From positions 62,001 through 126,000 of the forward strand of contig NZ_JARKPQ010000108.1 in the NCBI RefSeq assembly GCF_029975155.1: DNA of 64,000 bases. The letters run 5' to 3'. Shown here piece after piece: positions 53,286 to 62,374 of this stretch. The notes beneath the pieces are model-generated. The model was not told the DNA's origin, did no database searches, and was given only the letters and a program-made list of their open reading frames with translations. The DNA comes from Propionicimonas sp. (GTDB lineage Bacteria > Actinomycetota > Actinomycetes > Propionibacteriales > Propionibacteriaceae). The translations under genes were made by a program, and so were the position numbers. How positions within the stretch are numbered: position 1 is the stretch's first letter; each line of letters begins with the position of its first letter.

Positions 53286-54205
53286 CGGCTCTGGAACCAC
53301 TCGAGCGTCCTGGCCAGCCCGGTGGTCAGCGGCACCGGCCGGATATCGGGGAACAGCGCGCGCAGCGAGGTCGAGTCGGCCTCCGAGTGCCGCACGTCGC
53401 CCGGTCGCGACGGACGGTGCTCGACCTCCAGGTCTCTGCCCAGCAGCCGGCCGAGTTCCGCGACCAGTTGGGTGAGCGAGGTGTTGGTGCCGAACGCGAG
53501 GTTCACCGGTTCGGGGTGGGTGACCCGGCGCGCAACCGCCTCCAGCAGCGTCCGGCACACGGTCTCGACGAAGGTGAAGTCGCGCGAGGCCAGGCCGTCG
53601 CCGTTGACCGGCAGCGGCTCGCCGCGCAGTGCTGCGTCGATGAAGATCGGGATCACCGCCGCGTAGGCGTGGCCGGCGCGCTGCCCGGGACCGTAGACGT
53701 TGAAGAAGCGGAACGCCAGCGTGGACAGGCCGAACGACTGCTGGTAGGCGAGCGCGTACTGCTCGGTGGCGAGCTTGGTCACCGCGTACGGGCTGAGCGG
53801 GCGCACCCACTCGCGCTCGTGCTTGGGCTGGGCGGGATTCATCCCGTAGACGGACGAGGAGGACGCCACCACGGCATGGCCGACCCCCGCGTGCCGGGCG
53901 GCCTCAAGGACGGCGAGGGTGCCGGTGGCGTTGGCATGGTGGGTGGCGAACGGGTCGGCGATGCTGCGCGGCACGCTGCCGAGCGCGGCCAGGTGGATGA
54001 CCGAGTCCATCCCGGCCACCGCAGCGGCCAGGCCGTCGCGGTCGAGGATGGACGTCTCGACGAACCGCAGGTCGAGCCCGGCGAGGTTGTCGCTGTAGCC
54101 CGTCGACAGGTCGTCGATCACGGTCACCTCGTGGCCCTCGGCGAGCGCGAGCCGGGCCAGATTGGCGCCGATGAACCCGGCACCGCCCGTGATCAGGAGT
54201 TTCAC
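53282..54205 (-). CDS. NAD-dependent nucleotide-sugar epimerase (GalE/WbpP-like SDR)
   Basis: MKLLITGGAGFIGANLARLALAEGHEVTVIDDLSTG; SSSSVYG; YAVTKLATEQY. Confidence 0.93.
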   Translation of the reverse strand: MKLLITGGAGFIGANLARLALAEGHEVTVIDDLSTGYSDNLAGLDLRFVETSILDRDGLAAAVAGMDSVIHLAALGSVPRSIADPFATHHANATGTLAVLEAARHAGVGHAVVASSSSVYGMNPAQPKHEREWVRPLSPYAVTKLATEQYALAYQQSFGLSTLAFRFFNVYGPGQRAGHAYAAVIPIFIDAALRGEPLPVNGDGLASRDFTFVETVCRTLLEAVARRVTHPEPVNLAFGTNTSLTQLVAELGRLLGRDLEVEHRPSRPGDVRHSEADSTSLRALFPDIRPVPLTTGLARTLEWFQSR

Positions 54206-54217
54206 GCCGCCCTCGCC

Positions 54218-55366
54218 TCACATCGTCCGTGCATCAGGGTGTGCAACGCCTCGCATGGTAGCGGCGACGCCCGCCCAGATCCGCTCCGGCCGGAAGTCGC
54301 GGACGGCGCGCTCCCGCGCGGCCTCACCGAGCCGGGCACGCTCGTCGGGGGCAGCGGCCAGCCGGTCGATCGCCGCGGCCAGCGCCGTGGCGTCCCCGAC
54401 GCCGACGGTGAGCCCCGTCACCCCGTCGACGACGGCGTCCACCGCACCGGTCGCGTCCGTCGCGATCGCCGGGACGCCGGCCGCCGCCGCCTCGAGCACG
54501 ACGTTGGGGAAGCCCTCCCGCAGCGTGGGCAGGCACAGCACGTCCATCGCGGCGTAGTACGGCCAGACGTCGTCCGTCCACGGGACGTGCACCACGGCGA
54601 GCCCGCCGGCCTCCAGGGCGGACGCGATCCCGGGGTCGTCCAGACTGCCCACCAGCAGCAGCGTCGGCTTCGCATCGGCCGTCGCGGCACCCGCCAGCAG
54701 GCTGTCGATGCCCTTGTCGGCGACCAGCCGGCCGACGTAGCCGACCACGAGGCGGTCGACCGGCAGGCCCAGCGACTCCCGCAGCCCCGCGGCGCGGGCC
54801 ACGGCCACCCGCGCGGCGATGTCCTGCGCCGCCACGCCGTTGCTGCTGCCGTCGCCGATCAGCAGCACCCGCCGGCGTCCCAGCAGGCGGTGCCCGCGCA
54901 GGGCGGTGCCCAGGCTGCGGCTGACGACCACCACATCGGTGGAGAGCGCGATGGCGAGCCGCTCGGCGAGCCACAGCAGCCACCGGCCCGGTCCGGACGC
55001 GCCCTCGAGCCGCAGCCCGCGCACCACGTAGACGCGCCGGGGTACCCGCGCCAGCCATGCGGCGACCGACCCGAGCAGGGCGGCCTTGGGCGTGCTCACG
55101 TTGGTCACGTCCGGACGCAGGGCGCGCAGCAGCCGCAGCCAGCTGCGCAGGGCGGCCAGGTCGCGCAGCGGGCTCATCGATCGGCTCATCGCCAGCGGGT
55201 GTGGCGTGAACCCTTCGCGCGCGGCGGCGGCGTCGAGCGCCGCGTCCGGCGAGCAGGCCACGTGCACGTCCCAGCCCTGGTCCCGCAGCCAGCCCAGCTG
55301 TCCCCGCAGCAGCGTCTGGACGCTGGTGGCCACGGTGACGCCGTAGAGCACGGTGGGAGCGGGCAT
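54218..55366 (-). CDS. Glycosyltransferase family 4
   Basis: NVSTPKAALLGSVAAWLARVPRRVYVVRGLRLEG; VGYVGRLVADKGIDSLLAG; LPTLREGFPNVVLEAAAAGVPAIATDATGAVDAV. Confidence 0.93.
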   Translation of the reverse strand: MPAPTVLYGVTVATSVQTLLRGQLGWLRDQGWDVHVACSPDAALDAAAAREGFTPHPLAMSRSMSPLRDLAALRSWLRLLRALRPDVTNVSTPKAALLGSVAAWLARVPRRVYVVRGLRLEGASGPGRWLLWLAERLAIALSTDVVVVSRSLGTALRGHRLLGRRRVLLIGDGSSNGVAAQDIAARVAVARAAGLRESLGLPVDRLVVGYVGRLVADKGIDSLLAGAATADAKPTLLLVGSLDDPGIASALEAGGLAVVHVPWTDDVWPYYAAMDVLCLPTLREGFPNVVLEAAAAGVPAIATDATGAVDAVVDGVTGLTVGVGDATALAAAIDRLAAAPDERARLGEAARERAVRDFRPERIWAGVAATMRGVAHPDARTM

Positions 55367-55373
55367 GGCCGGT

Positions 55374-56648
55374 CTACAGCCGGGTGACGGTGCCGCGCGC
55401 GGGCAGGACGCCCCGGGTGTCCAGGATGCGTGCGCCGGTCGCTTCCAGCCGCGCCAGGTCGTAGGCGCTGTGCGCCTGCAGCAGGACCACCAGGTCGGCC
55501 GCGGCGGCGGCCGCGTAGGGATCGGTCTCTGCGGTCAGCTCCCGGCCGGCCACCGTCCAGCCGGCCACCAGCGGGTCGTGGTAGCCGACGAGCGCGCCCT
55601 GCTGCAGCAGCTTCGCAGCGAGCGGCTCGGCGGGGGTCTCGCGCAGGTCGGCGACATCGGGCTTGTAGGTGATCCCCAGCAGCAGCACCCGGGCGCCGTT
55701 CACCGCGAGGGCCCGCTCGTTGAGCGCCTCCGCGACCCGTTGCGCGACGTAGATCGGGGCCGCGCTGTTCACCTCCTCGGCGAGCTCGACCATCCGGAAG
55801 GAGTAGCCGAGCACGGCCCGCACGCGATGGCTGAGGTAGGCGGGGTCCACGGGGATGCAGTGCCCGCCCACCCCGGGGCCGGGCCGGAACGCCATGAAGC
55901 CGAACGGCTTGGTCGCCGCGCAGTCGATCGCGTCCCACAGGTCGATGCCGAGTTCCCTGCTGAACCGCACCATCTCGTTGACCAGGGCGATGTTCACGTG
56001 CCGGAACGTGTTCTCCAGCAGCTTGGCCATCTCGGCCTCCCGCGCGCCCTTGGCCCTGACCACCTGGTCGACGAACCGCTCGTAGAAGACCGCCGCCCGC
56101 TCCGTGCACGCCGGCGTGATCCCGCCGACCACCTTCGGGGTGTTCTGGACGCCGTACTCGGTCTGGCCGGGATTGATCCGCTCGGGGGAGAAGGCGATGT
56201 GCACCGAATCGCCGACGGCGAGCCGGTCGCCGGCCACCCGTGGCGCGAACACCTCCTCGGTCGTGCCCGGGTAGGTGGTCGACTCCAGGACGCAGAGCGT
56301 CCCGGGCCGGATGCGTTCGCCGATGAGATCGGCCGCGGCGATCACCGCAGCCAGGTCGGGGCCCCCGTCCGGGCTGAGCGGGGTGGGCACGCAGACGATG
56401 ACGACGTCGGCGTCCGCGATGCAGTCGGGATCGGACGTCGCGGTGTACCCGCCGGCCAGACCGGCGGCCAGGTCGGCATCGCTGACGTCCCCGATGTGGG
56501 AGGTTCCGGCCCGCAGGGCGGCCGCGGTCGCCTCGTTGGTGTCGAAGCCGGTGACCCGGATGCCGGTCTCGGCGGCGCGGAGCGCCATCGGCAGACCGAC
56601 GTAGCCCTGGCCCATCACGACCAGGTGCGGCGCCGGGTCACTGGACAA
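55374..56648 (-). CDS. UDP-sugar 6-dehydrogenase (WbpA/UDP-glucose dehydrogenase family)
   Basis: LVVMGQGYVGLPMALRAAETG; ESTTYPGTTEEV; GPGVGGHCIPVDPAYL; ITYKPDVADLRETPAEPL. Confidence 0.94.
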   Translation of the reverse strand: MSSDPAPHLVVMGQGYVGLPMALRAAETGIRVTGFDTNEATAAALRAGTSHIGDVSDADLAAGLAGGYTATSDPDCIADADVVIVCVPTPLSPDGGPDLAAVIAAADLIGERIRPGTLCVLESTTYPGTTEEVFAPRVAGDRLAVGDSVHIAFSPERINPGQTEYGVQNTPKVVGGITPACTERAAVFYERFVDQVVRAKGAREAEMAKLLENTFRHVNIALVNEMVRFSRELGIDLWDAIDCAATKPFGFMAFRPGPGVGGHCIPVDPAYLSHRVRAVLGYSFRMVELAEEVNSAAPIYVAQRVAEALNERALAVNGARVLLLGITYKPDVADLRETPAEPLAAKLLQQGALVGYHDPLVAGWTVAGRELTAETDPYAAAAAADLVVLLQAHSAYDLARLEATGARILDTRGVLPARGTVTRL

Positions 56649-58017
56649 CCTTCACCCCCGACTTCGGAGCGTCGATCTCGCCCTTGCCGTTGCCGCTGAG
56701 GTCGCACCGCGTGAGGGTCACGCCGCGCACGTCGTCCTCCGCCTCCAGCCCGAACAGCCGGGCGCCGGAGGAGACGCAGTCGGTGAAGTCCATGTTCGAG
56801 CCGTTGGTGAGCGTGACGCCGCTGTACTCGTCGCCCCCGGTCCGCGAACTGTCCAGGAACCGCGTGTCGGTCACGGTCAGCCGACGGACTCCCTGCAGCA
56901 CCAGCAGCCCCTGGCGGTTGCTGCTGGCCACGTCGACGCCCTTGAGTTCCACGGTGCCGCGGCCGAACTGGCTGGCCGGGTCCTTCTCGCGGCGGCTCTG
57001 CACGACGATGCCGATGTTGTTGTCTCGCACGACGGTGTTGGTGATGCGGATGCCCCGCGGCCGGATCAGCGTCATCCCCGCGGACAGGTAGCCGGTGGCG
57101 TCCGTCGCGTTCTGCTCGATCGTGCACTTGTCGAGCCGGACCGATCCGGGGATCTCCGGGTTGCCGGGGTCCATCACCATCAGGAAGCCGCGGGCGGAGT
57201 TCTTCGTGAACGCGCAACGGGTGAACCGGATGTCGCGGATCGGTGCGGCGGGGTCGTGCGGCTCGATGTCGGCCCCGGCCATCGGCGAGATGATGCCGTT
57301 GGCGGTGAAGATCGAGTCGGTGCAGGTCAGGCCGCTGCAGCCGGTGATCGACATGCCGTTGCGGTAGTTCTTCCGGCACTTCACCGAGGTGATCGTGACG
57401 TCGTGGCACGGCCAGGTGAGGGCACCGACGTAGATGCCGTCGCCCTTGGCCTTCTGGGCGATCAGGCCGGTGAGGGTGATCCGGCGGGAGTTCTGGACGC
57501 GGATCGCGTGCTTCCACTCCGTCTTGATCTTCACCGCGTCCCCGTTGCCGTCCCAGGTGCCGCCCTCGACGGTGATGTCGTTGGCGTTGTCGATCGCGAC
57601 CAGCGCGTCCTGGGCGCCCGGGATGCGGCTGATGAACGTCGACCCCGCGGCCACCAGATGCACCCCGGACGGGATCACCAGCGGTTTCGAGCGGTAGTAG
57701 GTGCCGGGTTTGACGACGATCCGGCGCTGCGCACCGCCGGAGTAGGCGGGCAGCGCGGCGAAGGCACGGTCGAGCCGGTTGCCGTCGATGCCACCGCCGG
57801 GAGCCTTGGCGAGGGCGAACCGCGGGGCGGGCACGGTGCGGAGCTGCAGGCCCGTGGGCGTCGGCGACGGCGACGCCGACGTCGGGCTCGGGGGCTGGAC
57901 ACCGGGGGAGGCGGTGTTTGGCCGGACGGAGGGGTCTAGCTCCAGCGGTGTTCCCGTGCACCCGGTGAGGGTGATCAGGGCGCCGAGCCCGAGCAGGCTC
58001 CTTCGGTCAAGGCTCAT
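56638..58017 (-). CDS. Right-handed beta-helix lipoprotein
   Basis: MSLDRRSLLGLGALITLTGC lipobox with RR; beta-helix repeats; paralog of 50879-52186. Confidence 0.87.
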   Translation of the reverse strand: MSLDRRSLLGLGALITLTGCTGTPLELDPSVRPNTASPGVQPPSPTSASPSPTPTGLQLRTVPAPRFALAKAPGGGIDGNRLDRAFAALPAYSGGAQRRIVVKPGTYYRSKPLVIPSGVHLVAAGSTFISRIPGAQDALVAIDNANDITVEGGTWDGNGDAVKIKTEWKHAIRVQNSRRITLTGLIAQKAKGDGIYVGALTWPCHDVTITSVKCRKNYRNGMSITGCSGLTCTDSIFTANGIISPMAGADIEPHDPAAPIRDIRFTRCAFTKNSARGFLMVMDPGNPEIPGSVRLDKCTIEQNATDATGYLSAGMTLIRPRGIRITNTVVRDNNIGIVVQSRREKDPASQFGRGTVELKGVDVASSNRQGLLVLQGVRRLTVTDTRFLDSSRTGGDEYSGVTLTNGSNMDFTDCVSSGARLFGLEAEDDVRGVTLTRCDLSGNGKGEIDAPKSGVKVVQ

Positions 58018-58024
58018 CGGCCGT

Positions 58025-58942
58025 TCACTGCTCCTTCATCGTGCTCCGGGGCCGCAACACCCACTGGCTTCCGGGCCGGCGAAGCTCGGCCAGCGTCAGC
58101 CCCAGCGTCCGGTTGCGTACGGACTGCCCTTCAGGACACCGGGTGAGCGAGCGCGCCGCGTATTCGGCGAGGGTGATCACCAGCACGGCGAGCGCGGCCA
58201 GCCGGCGGGGGCGCCACCACCTCCGAGCGTACCGCACCCTGCTGATCCGCAGCGCAGCGAAGGCGGTGCCCGCCGAGCGCCGGAAGCTGTGCCCGCCGAT
58301 GTGCTCCCCCCACACGGTGTTCACCAGCCGGCAGCTGCCCTCGGCGCGGGCGCAGAGATCCACGTCCTCGTAGTACAGCTCGAACCGTTCGTCGAAGCCG
58401 CCGAGCTCGGCCCAGCGCTCGGCACCGAGCACCAGCAGGGCGCCGTCCAGCTGTGCGACGGTGTGCACGCTGCCGTCGGGGGCGCCGAGACCGGGCAGCC
58501 GGTAGGCCCGGCTGCCGCGGACCGCCTTGGCCAGTTCGCGGCCGGGGGTGGTCGCGGGCCGCGCGTTGACGGCGTCCGGATGGGCGGGGGAGACGAGGCG
58601 GCCGGCGGTCACGTCGCGGCCGGCGGGACGGGCCGTCCGCAGCAGGTCGGTGAGGGCGCGGGTCAGTCGCACGTCGGGGTTGACGATCGCGACGGTGCGC
58701 GCGTCGCCCCGCCGGGACAGGCCGAGGTTGGCGGCGCGCGCATAGCCGAGGTTGACGCCCGGGTCGAGGTAGCTCACCCGGCCCGCCAGGTCGGGCGCGG
58801 CACACAGGCGCGCGGTGGCCGGGTCGCCGGAGTTGTCGACGACCACGACCGCGGCCGCAGGGTCGGCGAGGATGCCCTCGAGACAGGGCCGGAGGGTTTC
58901 CGCCGACCGGTAGGCGACGACCACGACTGCCAGCTCAGCCAT
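58025..58942 (-). CDS. Glycosyltransferase family 2 (rhamnosyltransferase-like)
   Basis: LAVVVVAYRSAETLRPCLEGIL; VVVDNSGDPATARL; GYARAANLGLSRRGDARTVAIVNPDV; FFLYYEDVDLC-like RFELYYEDVDLCARA. Confidence 0.93.
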   Translation of the reverse strand: MAELAVVVVAYRSAETLRPCLEGILADPAAAVVVVDNSGDPATARLCAAPDLAGRVSYLDPGVNLGYARAANLGLSRRGDARTVAIVNPDVRLTRALTDLLRTARPAGRDVTAGRLVSPAHPDAVNARPATTPGRELAKAVRGSRAYRLPGLGAPDGSVHTVAQLDGALLVLGAERWAELGGFDERFELYYEDVDLCARAEGSCRLVNTVWGEHIGGHSFRRSAGTAFAALRISRVRYARRWWRPRRLAALAVLVITLAEYAARSLTRCPEGQSVRNRTLGLTLAELRRPGSQWVLRPRSTMKEQ

Positions 58943-60224
58943 CTGCGACCCCCGGGTCGCGCGGCGGGCGGGCCAGCACGACGGAGACGAGGACGGCCTG
59001 CGCCGCGTAGATCACGGACGAGGCGATGGCGGCGCCGACCGCGCCGGCGGCGATGATCGCGGGGAAGTAGGCGATGGACAACACGGCTGAGCCGATCCCG
59101 ACGACGAGGGACGCACGCTGCCGCGACTGTGCGATCAGGCTGGACAGCCCGATCCGGGCGATGCCCTGGACGACCGTCCCCGGCACCAGCAGGGCGATCA
59201 GCAGCGCTGTGTCGGAGAACGCAGGCAGGAGCAGCGGAAGGATCCAGACGCCGCCCGCGATCACCAGCAGTCCGGCCGGGATCGCGGCATAGAGGTAGCC
59301 GCGAAGGATCCGGCGATGGCGCTCGGCCCGGGCCTGGGGGGTGTTGTCGCCCCTGCCGAAGCCGAAGGTGGCCAGGCTCGCGGTCTCCGCGAAGACGACG
59401 ACCAGATTGGCCACGGGCGAGGCGACCGAGTAGAGGCCGACCTGGGACAGGGGGGCGAAGGCACCGAGAATGGGGATGTCGGCGCGGATCAACAACTGCT
59501 GGCCGAGCGTGCCGAGGTGCGCGGCCCCGGCGTCCGCCACCACCTGCCTGGCGGGTATGGTCGCGTCCCGGTGGCCGCTGAGCCGGCGCAGGGTCGGAAC
59601 GGCGGCGAGCGACGTCACCGCACTGGCCACGGCCCAGCCGACCAGTACGGGGACGGGCGAGTGAGTGGCGTAGGCGCCCGCGAGGCCGAGACCGAGCCCG
59701 AGGAGCGCGTTCACCATGGTCAGGCGGCGGTACTCGGCGGCGAGGCCGACGCCCTGGATCGTCCGCGTGGTGTAGGTCTGCAGCATCGCCAGTGCCGCCA
59801 GCACCGACATCAGGATCCCCTCCACCCGACCCAGGCCGCCGCCGTCGGGAAGGGCGAGGCTCACCGGGACGCCGATCAGCAGGACACCGGCGGCGAGCGC
59901 GGCGGTGAGCCTGGCCTGGGCCGACACCGCAGCGCCGTCCCCGGCGCGGTAGGCGTTCGCCGCGCCGACGTGGAGGCTGATCGAGACGGCCTGGGCGATC
60001 AGGTTCGCCGAGCCGATCACAAGGGCGAACACGCCCCGGCCTTCCGGCCCGAGCACGCTCGCGGTGAGCAGCGTGAGCAGCATCGAGGCCGTCAGTGACA
60101 CGACCTGGGACGCCAGGAGGTTGAGGACGTCCTTGCCGAGCCCGGAACCCAGCCTCCTCAGCACGGGAGTGGTCGGCTCGGGGTTCGGGGTCGCCCTGCG
60201 CCGTCCGCCCTCGGCATCCAGCAC
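58935..60224 (-). CDS. Wzx-type polysaccharide flippase
   Basis: About 12 predicted TM segments, MATE/polysaccharide-export-like N-terminus LASQVVSLTASMLLTLLTASVLGPEGRGVFALV. Confidence 0.87.
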   Translation of the reverse strand: MLDAEGGRRRATPNPEPTTPVLRRLGSGLGKDVLNLLASQVVSLTASMLLTLLTASVLGPEGRGVFALVIGSANLIAQAVSISLHVGAANAYRAGDGAAVSAQARLTAALAAGVLLIGVPVSLALPDGGGLGRVEGILMSVLAALAMLQTYTTRTIQGVGLAAEYRRLTMVNALLGLGLGLAGAYATHSPVPVLVGWAVASAVTSLAAVPTLRRLSGHRDATIPARQVVADAGAAHLGTLGQQLLIRADIPILGAFAPLSQVGLYSVASPVANLVVVFAETASLATFGFGRGDNTPQARAERHRRILRGYLYAAIPAGLLVIAGGVWILPLLLPAFSDTALLIALLVPGTVVQGIARIGLSSLIAQSRQRASLVVGIGSAVLSIAYFPAIIAAGAVGAAIASSVIYAAQAVLVSVVLARPPRDPGVADG

Positions 60225-60315
60225 CTCCAGCTCACCTCGGATTTCGGGTCGACCCGTGCGCGTTCAGCGAGGATCCTACCTGTCGGACCGCTCTCACCTC
60301 GTACACTCCGAAGCC

Positions 60316-61632
60316 ATGCACACCCCTGAGCCGCGGGCCGGAGGCGAGCTCTCCTCCCCGGCCGGGGCCGCGCTCGCCGGCTGGCGGGCAGTCCTCGCCC
60401 GGCCGGGTCTCGAGGGGTACGCGTTGGGTCTGCTCCTGGTGGCCGCTGCGTTGCCGGTGCGCTTCCCCGTCCCCGTGCTGGGCCGCTCGGTCTCGATCTT
60501 CGATCTTGCTGTGGCGGCCCTGCTGGTGCCGTGGCTGGTACTGGTGCGGCGGCACGGGTGGCCCCGGGTGCCCTGGCCCTACCTCGTGCTCGGCGGGCTG
60601 CTGCTCGGCCTGGGAGTCGTCTCCCTGGCCTGGACGGTGGACCGCGGCGACACCCTCGTCCATGTGGTGGGAAGTGCCGAGTCGTTGTTGGTGTTCGGCT
60701 ACGCGGTGACCTTCCTGCGGCGTACCGGGGAGCGGGCCTGGCACCGCTGGGCGCAGTGCTTCGTCGTGCTGCTCGTGGTGCCGGGACTCCTGCTGTGGCT
60801 GGGTGTGCCCGGCTTCGGCCCGCCGGCGGAGGTGGATCCGCGATCGGGGGACTACTGGTCCTACTTCGTGCGGCTCAGCCACCCGTTCATCGGCCGGTCG
60901 AACAACCTGGCGGCGCTGCTCGTGCTGCTGGCGGTGCCCCTGTCCAGCTGGGCGCTGCGAACCCGGCGACGGCTTGACGTGACCGCCGCGCTGGGCGCGG
61001 CGGTCGCGCTGGTGCTCACGCTCAGCCGTGGCGCGCTGCTGTCGCTCGGACTGGTGCTGGTGGTGTTTCTGGCCGGCGACCGCAGGCTGCGCCGCCCGGT
61101 GATCCGCGCGCTGCGCTGGGTGCTGCCGGTGATCGCGGTCGCAGCGTTGGTGGCGGCGCTGAACCCGCTCACCAGGGAACTGATCCTCGCGCGGCTGAGC
61201 GCCGTGAACATCCAGGCCCGACTGGACCTGCTGGCCCTCTTCCGGGACGAGTTCGGTCCGCGCTGGCTCCTGGGCGCCGGCGCCGGCACTGGGGTGGACG
61301 TGCACAACACCTATGCCCAGCAACTGCTGTCGTTCGGGCTGATCGGCGGCACGGCCGTGATCGTCGCGATCGTCCTCACCGGGATCTGGTGGTTCCGCCC
61401 GCACCCGCACACCCGTCCGGTACTCACCCGCATCGTCGGCCTCGGCGTAGCGGCCGCCCTGCTCTCCTTCGCCGTGGAGTCCAGCTTCGAGGGCACCCTC
61501 CTGCGCCCCCTGATCTGGCTGGTCTGGGGCATGCTCGCCACTCTGGTCACCCGCCCCCGCCACCGCACCCTGGGCCCGTCTGGGTTCCGTTCCGGCGACG
61601 TGACCAGGGGTCCCGGGTCGAGCCCGGGATGA
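60316..61632 (+). CDS. Wzy/O-antigen-ligase-family membrane protein
   Basis: ATG at 60316; multi-TM; ligase/polymerase loop RWLLGAGAGTGVDVHNTYAQQLLSFGLIGG; stop codon lies inside a repeat. Confidence 0.87.
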   Translation: MHTPEPRAGGELSSPAGAALAGWRAVLARPGLEGYALGLLLVAAALPVRFPVPVLGRSVSIFDLAVAALLVPWLVLVRRHGWPRVPWPYLVLGGLLLGLGVVSLAWTVDRGDTLVHVVGSAESLLVFGYAVTFLRRTGERAWHRWAQCFVVLLVVPGLLLWLGVPGFGPPAEVDPRSGDYWSYFVRLSHPFIGRSNNLAALLVLLAVPLSSWALRTRRRLDVTAALGAAVALVLTLSRGALLSLGLVLVVFLAGDRRLRRPVIRALRWVLPVIAVAALVAALNPLTRELILARLSAVNIQARLDLLALFRDEFGPRWLLGAGAGTGVDVHNTYAQQLLSFGLIGGTAVIVAIVLTGIWWFRPHPHTRPVLTRIVGLGVAAALLSFAVESSFEGTLLRPLIWLVWGMLATLVTRPRHRTLGPSGFRSGDVTRGPGSSPG

Positions 61633-61848
61633 CGGGCTTGTGGCGTCATCTCGGCCTTTGGTGTCATCCCGGCGGATGCCGGGATCCCCGCACCGGTCTG
61701 GGGGCGTGTCCAGGGGTCCCGGGTCGAGCCCGGGATGACGGGCTTTGGCGTCATCTCGGCCTTTGGTGTCATCCCGGCGGATGCCGGGATCCCCGCACCG
61801 GTTTGGGGATGTGTCCAGGGGTCCCGGGTCGAGCCCGGGATGACGTCA
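61604..61848. repeat. Tandem ~105-bp palindromic repeats (2.3 copies)
   Basis: ccaggggtcccgggtcgagcccgggatgac starts at 61604, 61710 and 61815 (spacing 106 and 105). Confidence 0.95.
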
Positions 61849-61953
61849 GTTGCGGGATGACCTCGAGTGCGGGACGACCTCGAGTGCGGAATGACGTCAG
61901 GCTCGGCTCGACCGAGGTGACGGCTCGGCTTCGCGTTCCGCCTCGCCCACTGC

Positions 61954-62295
61954 TCAGGCCGAGCCGTCCAGCCGCACCCACTGGCCCCGATCCCGCCGGA
62001 ACACCCGAAGGTCGGACCAGACCGCCACGCGGCCCAGTCCGGTCGCGAGGGTCTTCGCCGCCTGCCAGGCCGCCGCGTCCTCCTCCTGGTCGTTGCCGGT
62101 GGGCACCACGAATCGGACGGTCACGCGCGGCGGCCCGGTACCCCGTGCGAGCGGTTCGACGTCGACGAACGCGTCCTCGACGGTCCATCCGGTGGCGACG
62201 GCGCGCCGCGCGGCCTCCAGCACGTCGGGTGGGTCGACGCCGCGTCGCACGTCCACGACCGCGGCGCTCGCCCGGAACGATGCCATGCTCTCCAC
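61954..62295 (-). CDS. Conserved-looking hypothetical protein
   Basis: ORF of 113 aa opposite tyrS start; MASFRASAAVVDVRRGVDPPDVLEAARRAVATGWTVEDAFVDVEPL; possible start at 62286. Confidence 0.5.
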   Translation of the reverse strand: MESMASFRASAAVVDVRRGVDPPDVLEAARRAVATGWTVEDAFVDVEPLARGTGPPRVTVRFVVPTGNDQEEDAAAWQAAKTLATGLGRVAVWSDLRVFRRDRGQWVRLDGSA

Positions 62296-62374
62296 CTCCC
62301 ACCGACACGCTAGGCGCTGCCACCGACAGGCCTCGGTTCAGCCCGCGACGACGCCGCCGTTAGGCTTACCGATC

